Shown: one piece after another, positions 26,301 through 39,323 of the stretch
Position numbering within the stretch: position 1 is the stretch's first letter
Layout of the letters: every line of letters begins with the position of its first letter
Assembly (NCBI GenBank): GCA_029961685.1
Contig: JARWKL010000001.1
Location: 58,081,314-58,145,313 of the forward strand
From: Aristolochia californica
Taxonomy: Eukaryota > Streptophyta > Magnoliopsida > Piperales > Aristolochiaceae
Length of the DNA stretch: 64,000 bases
Direction: 5' to 3'
Program-made: the position numbers and the translations under genes
Notes under the pieces: generated by a model
Told to the model about the DNA's origin: nothing
Seen by the model: only the letters and a program-made list of their open reading frames with translations
Databases searched by the model: none

Positions 26301-29300
26301 ATGCTATCAATCATAGAAGTCTAGACATGCCAGGCAAAAGCACAATGGAGGAAAAACCACCTTTTGATCCATTGTGTTTTCGCCTGGCAGGTCTAGGTGA
26401 CTTTTCCTTTCTTCCATTATTATTATTATTATTGTTCTCGTTAGTTTGGAATTATGGCGTTTAATTTCTAACATTGGCGACCACCGTGGGTGAGGGGGCC
26501 TCAGAGTGCGAAAAAAGGGAGCAAAGTGGCAAAGGGAGAGGGGGGTCCTGGTGTTGATGTGATGCCATGTCGGGGGTAGAGATGTCAAAGTGATGGGGGT
26601 TGATGGAAAAGGCCGCCAAAGGCATAGGGGTAGGGGGTTGTCAGAGGACTCAGTGGTGGGGTGGAGGGGCACCTACTTGTCAGTCAGGCAGTCTATAGGG
26701 CTGGCCGTGGGTCGGGCTGTGTGCTGGCCGGGAGAGGCGTCGCTGCCGCTGCCACCAGTGAGAGAGACAAAGTCTTCCACAAGACCTCCAAATGTGATGC
26801 CGAGTCAGAGGGGAGACTGCCCGACATCGATCCAGAGGAAAGTCTTACTAGAGTGGATGCAACTGGGACAAATGAAGAGTCGGGCTTCGTCGAATTGCCG
26901 GTGTTCAGCGGTGCTTATGTCCGGGCTGATTAAAGTACCGAAGTGGCTGAGAATGAGGCGGAAGATGGTTTCCTCCCAAAGCTCGGGTGGGAGGCCCGTA
27001 ATTTGGAACCATTGACCGAGACCCCGTTGATGCAAGGAGGGATTCCAGTCCCGGACAAAAGTGATAGTGGCAGACGTAGGGAGTTGGGTTGCCATCTATT
27101 GATCCCTGATTGAGCGAAACATAACAATCCACTCGCCCATCCACAAATAAAATGTCAGCGGGGAGTAGTCCAAGCACAAGTGACATGTGAACCAATCCGA
27201 GATGCATTGACCCTCTATCGGCGGAGTGCTGGAGGTGACCAAGGCTGTGCAGAGGAGATGATCGAGGCTGGAGGGGGGGGGGGGGGGGGGGGGGTTGGAT
27301 TTTGTGAGGTTAGGGATGGAGGGACAAAGGCTGAAACAAGGGCTGATTTCTGGGTTGGGGGTTGGACAGGGGATGGCAAAAGCTGTTTTCTGGGCTGTTG
27401 GGATCGGGAGCAAAGGGGGGTAATCTGGTGGACGGGGAGATTTGGTGCTGGGCAGTACCATGTCTGCAAGAATTCCCCTTACTTCCCCAGTCTTGGGGCT
27501 TGGAAGGCCTCATCTACCTGGAAAGCTACCAGCTCTCAGGTACGTGCTTCCTCTCATCATATTCGGCTGGGCATCCTGTTAGAAATGGGAACTTGTTTTT
27601 GGGAGGGCATCTGGTCTGGCCACTAAAGCTTCACTTCTGAATCCCCCCTTATGTATAACCTTTCTTGTGAAAAAGATGCACTGGTTAGTGCTTTGTTGAT
27701 CACTCTGGACCACCTGCTTATATGGACTGCGGCACTTCTGGAATTTTCATGGTGCCCTATTGTTATAATAAGATCACCAATTGTCCCAGTGGGAGTTCGA
27801 ATTGCCCAACAATCTCTTGGAAGATCGTGCCCTCCCAAGGTAATATTCTTTCCTTGGTGCCTTCTGAAGAGGAGGGTTCTCACATGTGAGCAGCTTCAGC
27901 GCAGAGGTATGATGATTGACAAACTTAATTAATGCCGAGCCAGAAGACATGGACCACCTTCTTCTTTTATCTTCGTTGGCGATGGAGGTATGATGTTCTT
28001 TCTTTTTGTAGGTTTGGGATCTCTCTCCCCACCAAACTCTATCTCAGATTTCATTGGCAGCTCTTTCTATATTCCCCTGCTGAGGGTTGGAAAGCTTCTT
28101 TAGAGACTAACTATAACCGCTGGCACCTGGTTTATCTGGATCAAGAGGAACGATTGCACCTTCTCAGGCTTAATTGGTTTGGTGGGCTGAGTTATTGAAA
28201 GACCGGTTCATGCTATTCTCCTGTGGTCAAAGCTCTCCTATGAGCTTCAGGAGCTCTTGACTGCTGTCATTCATGAAAATTAGAGATTGGTGGCCTCCCT
28301 TGACACTACTATAGACCGTGGTCCACCCCCCCACCCGGACACCTTAAGTTGAACTTTGACAACATAATCTGGGTCATACTGGTTTTGGTGTAGTGATAAG
28401 GGATCATCGTGGCAACTCCTTATTCTACACTGGCCTGCTGGGAATAACTGACTCTAACATGGCAGTGGTTCATCCTCTGCTAAATGGCCTCCAAATCTAT
28501 ATAATTTTTTTTTGTCTCCCCGTGATTATTGAAGTTGACTCCAAAAGTGTCACTGCATGGGCTTTTGGAAATTTTCCCTATAACTGGAGATTTGATCAGG
28601 AATTCACCTAGATTGAAGACTTATCCTGTCGGCTAAGCGTCTCATGGTTGCATGTACCTAGAGAAGCCAATGGTTTGGTTGACCATTTTTCAAAGCAAGG
28701 GCATAACCAATCTGGTCTTTATATTACTACTGATTTGGGCTGTTTAATTCCTTAAATGGGCTGTATTCATTTGCTGGCATCTGTTGTGACATCGTTTATT
28801 AATAAAATTTTCAGCCCTTTAAAAAAAAAAAATCTCAGAAAGTGGTCGAGAGTTTCTTCTTTATCTTTTATTGTTGCCCAATGTACTATTTCAGATTAGC
28901 AGCCCCTTGGAAATCATCCTAAAAATAATAATGTTATCAACATAGGGAAGATAACTGGGAGCAATTTGCGAGAGGAGAGAGATCATGAGAGGAGAGAGAA
29001 AGCTATGTGCACCGAAGCGACGCATAGCTTGCACCGGAGAAATGCGTAACGTGCACCGAGAGCTTCAAGTGCGCTAACGTGCGCTGATATTCGAAAAGGA
29101 GCCGGGACCCTTCTCCGGTCACCATCCCCACGACTGGTGGCCAGGACCCTTCTCCAGTCACCATCCCCACGACCGGTGACCGGAATCCACGACGACGGAT
29201 TTCCGGCAAGGACACAGTCACCTTCTCCGACGCCAATTGACAGAAAGACGACGCCTCATCGACAAGACACAGAAAATCCAATCTAGAAAAATTCACTCCA

Positions 29301-32300
29301 AACGCTCGGAAATCTCGGAGCTCCCCTCCGACGAGTCTCCGGAACCTCCTACGGAAGGTTTCGACGCCAGCTGAAAGGCGATCTCCCTGCGAAAGAAGAG
29401 GAGCCAACCTTTCCATTTTAGTTACAGAAAGAACATAGCTACAGTGGAGATAGTCGCTCGGAGCTCTGGACAGGTGATTCGCATCTCCTCTACCGTCGGA
29501 TCGAAGATGTCCTTCATCTGTGTTCCAATGGAAGCCATTTCAAGTTTCGTTCTTCAATTCTAACGAGTCACGAACGAAGCCAATTGAACCCGTGAATTTT
29601 GGACACGGGATTCAATTTTCTTCTTGTCGGTGAGCTCCTTTCGGGGACCAAGAGAGTGCCGTGTCATCCATCGTCGTGGCTCAACAGTGCTTGCCATGAT
29701 CTATATTCCCAAGGCCACCAACTCAGGTTTCGGCTGGAAGGAGTTCGCATAAGCCAAAGCCATCCAGAGCCTCTCTCCGATGCCAACTCCGCCGACAACA
29801 CCCGAGCCTCCCCCCCCTTTATTTCGGAGCCCCACCAGAGACAAAACACTCCCCTGAGCCCACCTCTCCCTCCAATCAGCCCTCCCCTTCCTTTGAAATC
29901 CCCTAACCTAGCCACTCAGAACCTTTTTCCAGGCCACCATGTCCCAACACACTTTCTTCACTCTGAAACATCCAAACCGTCCAAATCCCTCCCAATTTGC
30001 TCCATAAGGGGCAACAATCTCTGGCCCGCTCTATCCTAGTCCACACCTCCCCCAGTATCATCAAAACCAACATCCTTCAATGGCTAACCGATGAGCTTCA
30101 CCTCCCCTACACACCCAAAATTTCCTACCTCCATGAGGCTATTTGTAGACTTTATTGGCAACTGGGATCTTGATGAGATTACCCTATCTGGGAAGACCTT
30201 CACTTTGTCAAATGGCAGACACCCCCCGTCCTATCCAGTTTGACCGCTTCTTAGCTAACAATGACTGGTTCTAGTTATACAGCAATGCCATAGGCAAAGT
30301 TCTCAATAGGGTCATTTCTAATCATTGGCCGATTATGGTTGATACCCACTTCGGCAATTGCCCCCCCCCCCTCCTCTTTCGATTCAACAATGCTTGGATG
30401 ACGGACCCCTCTATCTAGTCCTTTTGGGAGAGGATGGTGTGGCTGTCTCAAGTGGGTGAACTTTCCTAGCCAAGCTCAAGATGCTGAAGCCGTTGCTGCG
30501 ATCCTGGGCCTTTGCGAGAAAGGCCTCTTCCTCAGCTAAGAGAGCCTCCGTCCTTTCTTAGATTGCCACTCTTGACTCTGAGGAGGAATCTGGAAGCCTC
30601 TCTTCCTTGGAAGTAACCCAGAGATATGCCCTCCAAGGGCAAATGCAGTCCTTCGCTCATAGTGAGCTCGTGCACTGGAAGTAGCGTGCAAGATTTGAGT
30701 GGCTCGCTGATGGGGATGCCAATACTAAATTCTTCCATACAGTTGCCTCTGCACGGAGAAGAGCCAAACGCATCACCACGCTCAGCGTCAATGGTGAGAT
30801 TACCTCAGATCGATCCCTTATTTCATACTCACTGATGAGTTTTTTTGCATATTTATATTCTGATTGCCAGCCAGTCTGCTCTTTCTTCGAAAGGGTTCAT
30901 TTCTAGGCCATTCCTTCGGCTGCAGCTAGTCTCATCGAGCTCCCTTTCTCCAGTATGGAAATTGAAAAAGCAACACTGGGTCTTCCTTTGGATCGCGCTC
31001 CGGGCTCAGATGTTTTCAATGGAAAATTCTATCGCTGATGCTGGCCCTTCATTAGAGACGACATTGCTTGCATGGTTCACTCAGTCTATCAACATAGCAT
31101 CAGATTTAGGAGCATTAGAGCTTCGTTCATTGCCCTCATCCCTAAAAAAGAAGGGGTAGAACTTCCATCTAACTTCCGATCAATCAGTCTCACCACCAAT
31201 GCCTACAAGGTGCTTGCTCGCCTCCTTGCTAATCGCCTCAGGGAGGTTCTCCCTATTGCCATTCATCATGGCCAAAGTGCTTTTATCAAGGGAAGGAATA
31301 TATTAGATTCGGCCATGGCATGTCACGAGCTTATCCACCATTTTAAGGCTTTAAAGCTCCCCAGATTCATTCTAAAGCTTGATTTCAAGAAAGCCTTTGA
31401 TAGAGTTAATTGGAAGTTTCTGGAGACTCTCCTTGGGAAGATGGGATTCGGGGAAAAATGGTGCTTCTGAATTCAAAGTTTGGATCTCCTCTGCAAGCTA
31501 CTCCGTTCTTCTCAACGGAATGGCCTGCGGGTATTTTAAGGGGTCCAGGTGAATCAGGCAAGGAGACCTCCTTTCCCCTTTGCTCTTCAATGTGGTAGCG
31601 GAATATCTATCCTCTTTGATCTATTCGGCCAAGAACTTGGGTTGGCTCCTCCCCATGACGGACTGTGCAACCTTTGATGTGCCGATCCTTTAGTTTGCAG
31701 ACGATACCATTTGTTTTGGGGTCGGTACAATGGACCAAATCCGAAAATTGCTTGCTTTATTGGGACTATTTGAATTGGCTTCTGGTCAGAACATTAACTG
31801 GAAGAAAACCACCCTTCTTGGCTATCATATTGACTTATCTGTGCTTTTGGGTATGGCTGACCATTTGGGGTGCTTAGTGGAAAATTTGCCAGTTACATAT
31901 CTAGGACTCCCACTCTTTGACTTACGACCTTCGGCAACGCTTTGGCCCCCCCTTATTGAGAAATTTGAAAAAAGACTAGCTACTTGGAGGGGCAAACTTT
32001 TATCTAGTGCAAGGCGACTCAATCTTCTCAAGTCTTGTTTGGCAGAATTGTCAAACTATTTATTATCCTTCATGCACTGTCCAACCTCTGTTTGCTACAG
32101 GATTGATGCCATCTATCGGCGTTTTCTTTGGAGAGGATCAGATGACACCTACATATATCATTTGGTGAGTTGGAAGTTTGCATGCCCCGCAATTGGGGTG
32201 GCTTAGACATCCGGCCTACAAAGGAGATGAACAATGCCCTTATGCACAAATGGATTTGGAACTTCAACATCAAGCACAACAACTTATGGGAGATATGGTC

Positions 32301-35300
32301 TCAGGTTCTATCTTTAACTTTCGGGTGCTTGGTGGAGGGAGGATGGCGCTACTTGCCTACTATCCCTGATATGAAAATCAATTCAAAAGCTCCTCCCAAT
32401 TTTCAGAGATGCAACTTCCTTTCACATAAGCAATGGAAGGACTTTCCTCTTTTGGTCGGATGAATGGTGCGGTCCCCGCCCCCTCTCCGAGGATTTCTCG
32501 GGGCTCTCTAGGGTGGCGAGGGACCTCTCTTGCTCAGTGGTCGATTCTTGGAGAGATCGCTCATGGAGTCTCACATTTCGTCGAGGATTAAATGATGAAG
32601 AAACTTCGGCTTTTTGCTCTCTCCTCTCTAGACTCAGCAACATTACTATTCATGACCATACAGTTGATAAACCAACACGGAAGCCCAACATTAATGGCTG
32701 ATTCACAGTTGCATCTGCCTACTCTTGTATTAGAAAGCAAGATTACAACATGCATGAGCACAAGGCAAACTTGGCATGGAAGCTCTCAACGCCTAGTAAA
32801 ATCAAATTCTTTGTGTGGACGGCTATCAGGGAACAAATCCTCACCTCTGACAACCTCGAGGCTACACAACATCCGATAGTACTTGTCCCCTTTGTGGTGT
32901 GTGTGACGAGACAGTCCAACATGTTCTCTTACATTGTGATTTTTCTTGGCGAGTCTGGATGAAAATATTTCAGAAGATGCGACTCCAAATGGGGCTTCAT
33001 CAGGACCCTTTTGGCACCTATGAGATGGTTATGGGGATCTGCCTTCCTAGGTTGGGCAAGATAATTCTCTTGGCATGCCTTGCGCATGTCCCATGCTACC
33101 TATAGCTCGAGTGAAATAATCGGAGATTCAACTCCAAGGCTAACACCTCGGATAATACAACTTCCCAGGCAGTGGGCCTTATCTTGAGTTGGTTATATAC
33201 TAGGAAGGAGTTTGCTTCTCTATTGGGCGTTTCCCTTTGGAAAAATTGGGGTTTGATCGCGCATATGGTGGACCCCTGCAGGAATCCGGTTATGGCCACC
33301 TGGGATCCTCCCCCTTGTGACTGCATCAAACTCAATTTTGATGGCAGTGCTTTAGGCTGTCCTGGGCCGGCTGGAGCTAGTGGTGTTTTCAGAGACAACA
33401 GTGGAGACCCTATTCTATCCTATGCTGGGCCGGTGGGTATTGCTGACTCAAATACTGTTGAAGTGAGTGCTCTTCTATTCGGCCTCCATATCTTCAAAGA
33501 GTGTCTCCATGGCAAGCTGCTTATCGAAGGAGACTCAAAGACTGTCATCAACTGGTGTTCAAAAGATAGCTCCTCCCCCCCTTGGCGCCACTGGCCAACC
33601 ATTGATTGTATTGCTGACATTGTGTCATCCATTCATTGTAATCGAAATCTCGTTCCTAGATCAACCAATTCTTTGGCTGATAAATTGGTAAAATTCGGAA
33701 CCTCCCAGCAATCTCTCATTGTTTGGGAAGGCTTTCCCCCTCGTAATATACTCGTTTGAGCTCTCTCTTAATAAAATTCAGCATAATTTTTTAAAAAAAA
33801 AACATAGGGAAGATAAGAATATGATTTAGTGTTTCTATGCAACTCAAATATGGAATGATCAACATCATTTTCTTCTAAATTGATATCTCCAATATCACAT
33901 TGCTATATGAAAAAAAGGTTTTTTGTGGTTAATGAGATGAATTTGTGCATATTATGTGATTTTCACATTCCTAAGCTGTGTAATGTGATGGTGTCTCCTT
34001 GGATGATTCTTCTTTATCCTTCATGGCACTGGTGCTCCCAACCAATAAATAAAAATAACTATCTGGTTTCCCTTTGCAATCACTTCAAATTCTCTGTAAT
34101 TTTGGGTTATTTTTTTACAGGGAAGACACAATGGTGGATCCACGTTAAGCTTCTCAACAGAGTCTAGTTCACCATTCAGCCAGAGTGCTGTATATAATGC
34201 TCGAATTCCAAATGGACAAAATTGGAGTTCACTTAGTCCGGGAGAATCTGTGGGTGAAGTTAGTTCTAAGTTAGCTTCTGGCAACATGTACTTGGAACCA
34301 CATGATGTGCACAGCGATATTGATATTGGTGCTTCATCAGAACAGGAGGTCAATCATGCATTGCGAAGGCTAGAAGAACAGTTAAGTTTAGATAATGATG
34401 CTGATGCCATGTCTTACATGGAAAAGCTTCCTCCATACTCCAACCAGGATGGGAATTCAAAATATTCTGGAACATTTAACAAGGAAAGGGTACGAGTCAA
34501 GCACAGTAGTAAGCAAGATGACATTAGGAATATAATGCTGCCTCAGTATGAAGGTTGGTTTACTGCTAATTTTGTTTTGTTTCTTCTTCTTCTTCTTTCC
34601 TGAATGGTGGTGGTAAATAAAATAATAAAAAAAAAGGCGATTTACTATTATAGGTTCGTGGTTTATTGTTGCTGTTGATGGTGTTATGGTTTGATTTCTT
34701 TTTTTGAAATGGTGATGATTTTATTTCAAAAGTGAGTAAGAAAATACATCAAGGGAGACCTCCCCTTACAACAAGAGATTGAAGGGAGGGACCCAATTTA
34801 GCACAAAAGTCTGCAGCCGAATTGGCTGATCTAAGAACTTGAGACCAGGAAGAGGAAATAGAGGAAACAAGGTCCATAATATCATGTTTTGATTTCTTGT
34901 ACTTAATAAATATGAAGGGACTTTCTCTTTATTATCAAGAAAGGACAGAAACAAAAGTAGCTATTTTTCTTACCTTTTTGGAAAAATACGTGGAAATGCC
35001 AGCTGTCAATGGTCTTATACCCCAAGTTAGTGAATAGAAAAGGGAATAAGCAACGGATAGCTGTGTTTTGTGAAGGCAATCCTTATTTCTGGAGCGGTGC
35101 CATAGACAGCAGTCTTGCTTTCTGAGTGCCGTTTGTGGTTCGAAACACACTATACTAGGTGTACGAAGCCCAAACACATGGTTACCAAAATTCATAGCAG
35201 GAGAAGGGAAAGATGCTTCAACGAGTAGGTATCTATTTTCAGAAACTGGAATTGTGGATCTTATAACCATTAGCATCTCATCTGAACTTTTCCTCTGTAT

Positions 35301-38300
35301 AGTAGCAATGTTTGGCAATAGAAAGAAGGTCCTTGTTTAAATCATTCAAATACCGACCACTCTTTTGTTTTCTTTTACATGATATTCTTGGCTGGATACT
35401 GAATTGAGCACTAAAATTAGTGTGAAGTTTAGTATTCTGAATTTAAAGTATTACTTATATTGAGCTTAATTCTCTCCTCTTTTTGAATAAAATTTCTCAC
35501 ATTTCCTTAAAAAAAAAACTTATACTGAGCTTAATTGCTTTCTCTGTAGGTGTCAAAATGGACCTTTATGGTCAACATTCTACTGTAGAATCCTGGACAG
35601 ACATGCTTGAAATGTTCCCAAGTCCATCTGGCATTAATCCCCAAGGTCAAGGTTTTGATAAATTGCTCCTGAAGGGTGTCCTTGACTCTTCTAAGGTAGG
35701 AAAGCTTGAGTTTGAATCAGGGTATCTTGCCAAAGTTAAAGTTGTTTTAGAAAAAGTGAGGATGTTCCTGTTTTGCTAATATAATTGTCTCCCTGTTGTC
35801 CATCGTTCTATTTTTTGCCTTGTCAAAACCCAGATTTCCACACTTGAGAGGTTTAAAGGAAGAGCAGAAGAAGCGGAGAAGAAGAGAGGAAGAGAGAAAG
35901 AACTGTTGCAAGTCAGACTGTCTTTTTAGGAGCCAAAATCATCTATTATTTATTACTTTAAGTGAAGTTACATTACAAAGACAATTATGCGTCCTCATTA
36001 TAATGATGCCTGTTAATGTCTAACTACTTGCTAATTACTTACACAACTCAACTACAATGAAACTAGAGGCTCTTGTAAACCAGGAGGGACATAATTTCAC
36101 ATAAATACAGTGTGTGAAAAGACATAAAGAGCCTTAACATCTGATGTCTCAACGCACCTTATAAATTAAAAAAAAAAAATGAAATCGATTTAATTAAAGA
36201 AAATTCATTAACTTTGACTAAACCAAAGAGATTAGGCACTCAATATGGGCCCCATACTTCAGCTTGTACTAATTCAAATGGACTCACAACTGATTACTAT
36301 TGGACGGAAATGATGTCTTATGGTGCTTCCTGAATACACTGAAAAGATACATTTGAAGGCAACGAAGAAGTTGCCTTGGGTATTAATGAAGAACCATCCT
36401 CAAGGACAATTGACTTAAAATACGAAGACTGTGATATGGAAGAAAAGTAGGAAGACATAATTGACATACACGTAGATGTGCTAGAGTCAATCACCCAATT
36501 ATAGCTAGGAGACACATGGAGAGGAGACACTTGAGTTGGCTAACTTGGTTCTATCTATGACAAAGATATAGGCTGAATTGTGGAGGATGATGATACAAAC
36601 TCACCCAGCTTCGGCTTATTAGCTTTAAAGACCTTTTTACTTCTTTTTTTCTTCAGAATGTTGAGGTTTTTGCTAGACTCGAGGGCAAAGAAATATTACA
36701 AATTAGGGGGGAGTGTTCGTGCTAATAGTCCGACCATAGAACCCGCTTAACTACTAATAGTCCCTTTAACACCTTCAGGAACACTTCACCCATGGTGGCT
36801 CCTTAAACTTGTCCTAGCATTTGTTAGAATGGTGGCTGTTTGGACCACAATGAACATATCATCTATCACTACTTCTACCAAAAATTTGAAATGTGTGACA
36901 GCGCCTGTGTGCGACTGCAAGAGACCGAGAGTGTAAGGGTGGCCCCGGCCCCACCCTGCCCCCACCTGCCGGCCACCACATTGCCAGAAGCCCCACCATT
37001 GTCAACTCCGACGTCGGCCACCGTCGCTTCGAGCCTGCACTCCGAGCGTCTCCAAGCAACAAGAAGGTCATCCCTTCCAGCAACGGTCAGAGCTTCGGCT
37101 GATGGTCAGAAAACCCTGGAAACCATGCTGACGAGCATCCGAAGGCCTCGACGGAACCTAACGACGCGGAATGGACCGCTGTCTCTCGGCGATGGTGACA
37201 ACAACATCTTTTTCGTTTCTCTTACAAAAATAGCAGAGTTACAGTTGAGCGGGTGAATCATAGCTCATGTCTAGTTATTTGCATGATTTTGGCGAGCAAA
37301 ATGAAGTTGTCTTTCATCTACGTATCAATCGTGGCAATTTCTGCCTTCACCCAACAATTTCTGCACTGCACGAATGCGAGGTCGGGAAGGTCGTGTGAGC
37401 TCTGGTTGGGCAGCTCGGCCTTCACCTTTTCTATGACCACATTCTGTGGTGGCCGAGACTACCGGATCACCCAATGTCGGGGGAACTCCATCCTAGCTCA
37501 GCTCTTCATTCCGAAGAGCACTAACCCCGGATTTGGCTGGTAGGAGCTGGCGGAAGCCCTCTGGAGTTTCTCCCTGGCACCGACTCCGGCAAATGTGTCG
37601 TCTCCCACTAGCAGAAACAGTCAAATGTACCCCCCTCTCCTTCCCGAGCCCCGCCGAAACCAAATCTTCCCCCATAATCCATTTTTTCCCCTTGTCTCCC
37701 CACTCCTAAAACTTCCCGAGCCAACTCCCCCAAAGCTTCCCACACTCGTGAGCTTTTCTGAGTCAGCACCTACTCCCCCCCTGTTGAGTTCCCAGAAACC
37801 ATTTGCCTACCTTCTTCGTGACGGGCGTCTTGTGCTGGCGTGCTCAATCATCATTCATACCACCTCAGAAATTGACAAGTCCATCATCCTCCAGTGGCTG
37901 AGTGCTGAACTAAACCTCACATATACACCCAAAATTTCCTATCTCACCTCCCAAACATGGCTTGTACATTTCTGCACTCAGCCGAAGACAATGGCGGGCC
38001 TCGCCCTCTCACCTCATCCCCCTTTAGGCATCACAGGGATCTCGGAATGGCTTCCCTTGACGCCATCCAGCCAGTTCAGGCAATGGCCAACTATAACTGG
38101 CTTACCAGTGGAGTTATGACAATCTTTGGTCTTCTCGAGCATCATTACCGAGTTCGGGTCCATTATTGCTTTGGACCCACTCATGAGCATTGACATCGAC
38201 TCGATGAGGCCCGAATCCTCATTAATCCACTCCGCTCCTGTGAAGGGCTGCATTTCAGATGCATTATGGTAGACAATGCCCAATTGTGGGTCTGGATCGA

Positions 38301-39292
38301 CATTGGTGCTATGACAGATTGCCAACCTGTGGAGTATCCCGCTGTTGATGAGCCATCTGGAGATGCCCCTCACAACTTGGCAATGCATTGAGAGAAGCAT
38401 ATTCTGATTCCACTTAATGAAGTGCGGTCTCCCCCTTGCAGCCCTGGCATGAGTCATGTTGCTGACCCTGCATGGACTCCCCCCTCCCCCACCCAGCCCC
38501 ACCACCACCTCCACACCTCGCCCCCTAAAACTACCACTCAGACGTTGAACCAGGGACAAGTGAGCAAGCCCCTCAAGGCCGCCGCCAAAACCACTCCCCA
38601 CCCCCCATAGCCACATACCAGAAATGGAATAGAGGTCAGCCTCGGCAATTGCTTCAGGGGGAGCCTAATGCTCAAACCTGCTTCCCCTGGGATCTAGCAA
38701 TGGGCCTGTTCATTTTCCTGGACATGGGAGAAAGATCCCAGTGTTTTGTGGAAGCGTTTTAGTCCGAGCAATATAAGTTCAACCTGGAAACCTAGGCTCA
38801 AATTTTGGAATTAGCCAAAGTGATGGGCACTGTCTTCATGGGGCCTCTTCGGGGGGGAGAAGGAATTGGCTCGATGTAGTGTCGTGCGTCTATTCAATGC
38901 CTCTTTGCCTCTACTAAATCAAGCATTGTTGTGCTTCAAGAGACTAAGGTTGCTTCTCTTACCCTCGGTTTCGTTCGTGATATTTGGCCTCTGAAGGAGC
39001 CCGATTTGATCATTGTGGATGCCGTTGGCTTGGAGGGAGGCATTCTTCTTATTTAGGACAATGGCACTATTAAGGTGATTGATAGCTTCCGGGAAGCTAC
39101 TCTCTTGGCATTAAGCTGTGGGACGAGTGCTCGAGAATCATTTAGTGTCTTGTGGGGGTCTTATGGGCCTACTAGACATAGCGAGAGACACCTCTTCTGG
39201 GATGACCTCCTACCGGTCTGTCAGAGATGGCTTGTTCCTTTGTTGCTTGTTGGGGACTTCAATGTGACTCTTTTTTTGCCATGGTTGGCAGT

Positions 39293-39323
<31 letters not shown>

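Noticed and set aside
29003..29416. 137-codon minus-strand frame as a host gene
   Set aside because: It lies wholly in the leader of a full-length LINE and repeats its own segment because of a tandem duplication in the DNA.
36840..37256. 138-codon Pro/Ser-rich frame as a host protein
   Set aside because: It sits directly upstream of LINE ORF1 sequence, in the same GC-rich leader, and is best explained as part of that LINE.
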